A stretch of DNA of 7,067 nt from Eubacterium sp. UBA3720. GTDB taxonomy: Bacteria; Bacillota; Clostridia; Lachnospirales; Lachnospiraceae. The translations under genes and the position numbers were made by a program. Position 1 is the first letter of the stretch; the number at the start of each line of letters is the position of its first letter. Positions 5,978 to 7,067 of the stretch are shown one piece after another. The notes below the pieces were generated by a model. That model had not been told where the DNA came from. It saw only the letters and a program-made list of their open reading frames with translations, and ran no database searches. The stretch lies in the NCBI GenBank assembly GCA_002371335.1, contig DFHP01000026.1, positions 4,307 to 11,373 of the forward strand, given 5' to 3'.

Positions 5978-6906
5978 TGGCATATAATTTGAAAAAAGAA
6001 TTGTCCAAGCCGGAACGTTTCGTCGGCGGACATCGTCTTTGCGCCGGATGCGGCGCCGGTATCACATGCCGCGCCATGACACGCGCCCTGGATGAGGGGG
6101 ATAAAGCCGTGATCACAAATGCGACAGGATGCCTCGAGGTTTCTTCCTTCCTTTATCCTTATACTGCATGGGAAGACAGCTATATCCATTCGGCCTTTGA
6201 GAACGCGTCAGCCACATGCGGCGGCGTGGAGGCTGCCTACAATGTCCTGAAACGAAAGGGTAAGGTCAAGGAAAACTATAAGTTCCTGACTATCGGCGGC
6301 GACGGCGGAACTTATGATATCGGTTTTCAGTCGCTCTCCGGCGCAATGGAGAGAGGTCACGATATGACGTATTTCTGTTATGATAATGAGGCCTATATGA
6401 ACACAGGCATCCAGAGATCCTCTTCAACTCCTCGTTTTGCCAATGCGACTACGACCCCGACAGGTTCAGTCTCCCTTGGAAAAAAACAGAACAAGAAAGA
6501 TCTGACGGACATTATGGTTGCTCACAATCTGCCGTACGTAGCGCAGACAACATTCATCAACAATTTCCGTGATTTCCATGAGAAAGCCCATAAGGCGATC
6601 TACACAGAGGGACCGTGCTTTGTCAACGTAATGGCTCCCTGTCCGCGCGGATGGCAGTATCCGGCGCATCTTCTTCCGGAAATCTGCAAGATGGCGGTTG
6701 AGACCTGCGTATGGCCTCTGTACGAGGTGATCGACGGCGAGTACATCCTGAATTACGAGCCCCGCAAAAAACTTCCCGTGACAGAGTTTATGAAGCTTCA
6801 GGGCAGGTTCAAGCACTGCTTCAAACCGGGTAATGAATGGACGATCAAAGAAGCGCAGCAGTATGTTGATGAGAAGTGGGAGAAGCTGCTCGAGAAATGC
6901 AGATAA
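5977..6906 (+). CDS. porB: 2-oxoacid:ferredoxin oxidoreductase, beta subunit (TPP and [4Fe-4S])
   Basis: This 309-residue protein binds the diphosphate of TPP and the proximal iron-sulfur cluster. LCAGCGAG (21-28) gives Cys22 and Cys25. Cys52 (ATGCLEV) and Cys222 (APCPRGW) are the likely other two cluster ligands, as in the family. The TPP motif runs from GGDGGTYDIG (107-116) to YDNEAYMNTG (135-144), with Asp109 and Asn137 placed to hold magnesium and diphosphate. TPTGS (160-164) and the C-terminal region to 309 are typical of beta subunits. The start codon shares its A with the porA TAA (TAATG), and AGGAGG (5961-5966) lies 10 bases ahead. It is the last gene: a terminator follows about 70 bases later. 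Together the four proteins convert a 2-oxoacid plus CoA to acyl-CoA, CO2 and reduced ferredoxin, reversibly. Confidence 0.94.
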   Translation: MAYNLKKELSKPERFVGGHRLCAGCGAGITCRAMTRALDEGDKAVITNATGCLEVSSFLYPYTAWEDSYIHSAFENASATCGGVEAAYNVLKRKGKVKENYKFLTIGGDGGTYDIGFQSLSGAMERGHDMTYFCYDNEAYMNTGIQRSSSTPRFANATTTPTGSVSLGKKQNKKDLTDIMVAHNLPYVAQTTFINNFRDFHEKAHKAIYTEGPCFVNVMAPCPRGWQYPAHLLPEICKMAVETCVWPLYEVIDGEYILNYEPRKKLPVTEFMKLQGRFKHCFKPGNEWTIKEAQQYVDEKWEKLLEKCR

Positions 6907-6972
6907 GCATAGAAAAAGCCGACGGTAAAGCGAAATAGGGATTTTCCGGCAGGGAAAAATACATAAAGAGAT

Positions 6973-7020
6973 AAAATGACGCCCCGGGCGGGTATATAAT
7001 CGGCCGCGGCGTCATTTTTT
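6973..7020 (+). terminator. Intrinsic terminator of the por operon
   Basis: AAAATGACGCC (6973-6983) pairs with GGCGTCATTTT (7008-7018) over 11 bp around a GC-rich, partly self-complementary loop, and the T-run extends to 7020. The A-run before the 5' arm may let it act on the opposite strand too. The interval 6907-6972 shows no gene. Confidence 0.92.
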
Positions 7021-7067
7021 CGTTTCACAGTAAATTTCGCCAGTTTCCTGTGAAACGAAACCCTCCG
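7021..7067. repeat. Hairpin plus AACCCTCCG, probable start of a second copy of the 3638 element
   Basis: CGTTTCACAG (7021-7030) and CTGTGAAACG (7048-7057) form a perfect 10-bp stem with a 17-base loop, directly after the operon terminator T-run. It is followed by AA and ACCCTCCG up to the window edge. The element at 3638 has the same order: terminator T-run, hairpin, AACCCTCCG. The stems differ in sequence, so the likeness is in arrangement and the shared 9-mer only. Confidence 0.5.

Noticed and set aside
6466..7028. Minus-strand frames opposite porB and across the operon terminator
   Set aside because: Antisense to porB and running through an intrinsic terminator; no family pattern.

Overview
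The window looks like chromosome from an anaerobic, low-to-mid GC Firmicute, most likely a Lachnospiraceae/Clostridia-type gut or rumen bacterium. This rests on strong AGGAGG-type ribosome binding sites, a T-box leader, sigma-A-like TTGACT-17-TATAAT promoters and a four-subunit ferredoxin-dependent 2-oxoacid oxidoreductase. The species cannot be named from the sequence alone.

Layout. (1) 1-1671, minus strand: a GT-B, MGT-type UDP-glycosyltransferase whose frame is open to the window edge, so its C-terminus is missing. It has an unusual long C-terminal extension. (2) 1672-2101: a divergent intergenic region holding a promoter for each flanking gene and six copies of a GC-rich 30-bp tandem repeat. 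(3) 2102-3001, plus strand: a solitary protein related to the cobalamin-pathway CbiE/CbiT methyltransferases. It lacks the N-terminal half of CbiE, and the glycine-rich SAM motif of its CbiT part is eroded. (4) 3002-3259: a non-coding AT-rich stretch that starts with eight 10-bp tandem units. (5) 3260-3636: two promoters and a T-box riboswitch with its terminator. The specifier is best read as AUC (isoleucine), and the T-box UGGU matches a tRNA with discriminator A. (6) 3637-3889: a structured, GC-rich element lying between the T-box terminator and the operon. (7) 3890-6906: a tightly coupled operon, gamma-delta-alpha-beta, of a 2-oxoacid:ferredoxin oxidoreductase (porG, porD, porA, porB). (8) 6907-7067: a strong intrinsic terminator, then a hairpin and a short sequence resembling the start of element 6.

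How it fits together. The four subunits form one enzyme that interconverts a 2-oxoacid plus CoA with acyl-CoA plus CO2, using ferredoxin. A T-box that switches genes on when tRNA-Ile is uncharged makes most sense if the enzyme runs in the biosynthetic direction, making a branched-chain 2-oxoacid (Ile precursor) by reductive carboxylation of an acyl-CoA. The substrate is an inference from this control element; the subunit sequences alone would fit pyruvate or branched-chain oxoacids. The glycosyltransferase and the CbiET-like gene show no evident functional link to the operon.
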